From contig CBDDKW010000020.1 of the NCBI GenBank assembly GCA_965230425.1, positions 152,893 to 216,892 on the forward strand: a DNA stretch of 64,000 nt, read 5' to 3'. Each line of letters starts with the position of its first letter. Positions within the stretch are counted from its first letter, which is position 1. The translations under genes and the position numbers were made by a program. This document shows positions 63,517 through 64,000 of this stretch, piece after piece. The notes below the pieces were generated by a model. It made no database searches. It was not told the DNA's origin and saw nothing but the letters and a program-made list of their open reading frames with translations. This DNA is from CBDDKW01 sp965230425. GTDB lineage: Bacteria > Pseudomonadota > Gammaproteobacteria > UBA1113.

Positions 63517-64000
63517 GACTCCACCCCATCAACTAACTGCTTCGAGTATGCGTTATGCGCTTCAACCAATACAGGCAAATCCACCGTTTCCAATTGCCCA
63601 TCCTTCACCACAACTTGCCCGTTAATCACGGAGTAATCCACCCCAATTGACTGGCAGAAGACCAACGCCGCCACAAGGTCATGTTGTGCGCCAGCTAACG
63701 CAGGTGAATCAATGCGATACACCGCAAAGTCCCCCGCCATATTCTCAGCCAATGCGCCAATGTCATCACGTCCCAAAACACTCGCCCCACCTAAGCGTTG
63801 CCAATTCGAGTGCTTCGCGTGCTGTCATCCGTGAAGGATCAGGTTCACCATTGATCCGTTGTAACAACATCGCCAATCGAGCCTCGTTCAGCAAGTGCCC
63901 GCTATCATTCGACGCAGAACCATCCACACCTAAACCAACTTTGACATTTGCATCAAGCATCTGACGAATCGGTGCAATGCCAGAGGCAAGGCGCATATTC
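63513..64000 (-). pseudogene. 8-oxoguanine-deaminase/SsnA-like amidohydrolase, frameshifted and open at the window edge
   Basis: The visible C-terminal part reads VKVGLGVDGSASNDSGHLLNEARLAM, with the metal-ligand Asp in GVDGSASND. It continues to LELATL, then resumes in another frame as GRDDIGALAENMAGDFAVYRID and INGQVVVKDGQLE. Removing one base near 63,792 restores a GGASVLGRDDIG sequence typical of 8-oxoguanine deaminases. The N-terminus is outside the window. Together with the M20 hydrolase it suggests purine or related heterocycle catabolism. Confidence 0.78.

Overview
The window looks like two unrelated genomes joined at about position 38,045, with a possible second change of character near 62,300. 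Positions 1 to about 38,045 read as a low-GC, host-associated-type gammaproteobacterium, probably Legionellales-like. The basis is PutA, AmpD/AmpE, a TolC/HlyB/HlyD-type type I secretion set, a large ankyrin-like protein, and repeat elements of the kind common in that group. From about 38,045 onward the gene content is that of a Chloroflexota-like bacterium: a coenzyme F420 biosynthesis operon, an F420-dependent luciferase-like enzyme, an NADPH:F420 reductase and tandem PQQ-type sugar dehydrogenases. At the join, two convergent genes (an AbiEi-type antitoxin and a membrane glycosyltransferase) are both cut in mid-domain at the same place. An assembly chimera is therefore the simplest reading. 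Taxonomy here is inferred from gene content, not from a search.

Region 1 (1-15,080) is the most unusual part. It holds three very large NACHT-family STAND NTPases with HEAT-like C-termini, interleaved with two AAA+ ATPases that end in winged-helix domains. The two complete NACHT proteins carry an N-terminal alpha/beta hydrolase with a full Ser-Asp-His triad and a C-x2-C-x2-C-x2-C insertion beside the catalytic histidine. They are almost identical through leader, hydrolase and NACHT, and unrelated through the C-terminal repeats. That is an effector-switch-sensor layout with a constant effector and a swapped sensor, as in bacterial NLR-like immune proteins. Each ATPase gene has its own inverted-repeat or iteron array at or just before its start.

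Region 2 (15,110-36,600) is mostly ordinary chromosome: folE, hinT, trhO, ppa, a degenerate EAL protein, a type I secretion cluster (TolC-type protein, SPOR domain, ABC exporter, HlyD adaptor, STAS protein), putA, two small unknown genes, an ankyrin-like effector candidate, a WD40 lipoprotein, a CPA2 antiporter and ampD-ampE. The TolC-type gene and the SPOR reading frame appear to be one gene split by a -1 shift at an A8 run.

Region 3 (36,620-38,045) is a toxin-antitoxin patch: a decayed XRE antitoxin, a perfect palindrome, an AbiEii toxin gene and the cut AbiEi gene.

Region 4 (38,045-62,300) is encoded almost wholly on the minus strand. It contains an eight-gene operon around cofC, cofD, cofE and npdG with a separate nitroreductase (a split FbiB), then beta-propeller, PLP-enzyme, glycosyltransferase, carbamate kinase and phosphatase genes. 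Three tandem PQQ-type sugar dehydrogenase paralogues follow, then an mhqO-mhqD-like quinone-detoxification pair. An IS200-type element has split a small gene, and two different MITE-like elements are present, one nested in a relic of the other.

Region 5 (62,313-64,000) is visibly more GC-rich. It has a YgeY-type M20 hydrolase and an 8-oxoguanine-deaminase-like amidohydrolase, each broken by one extra base.
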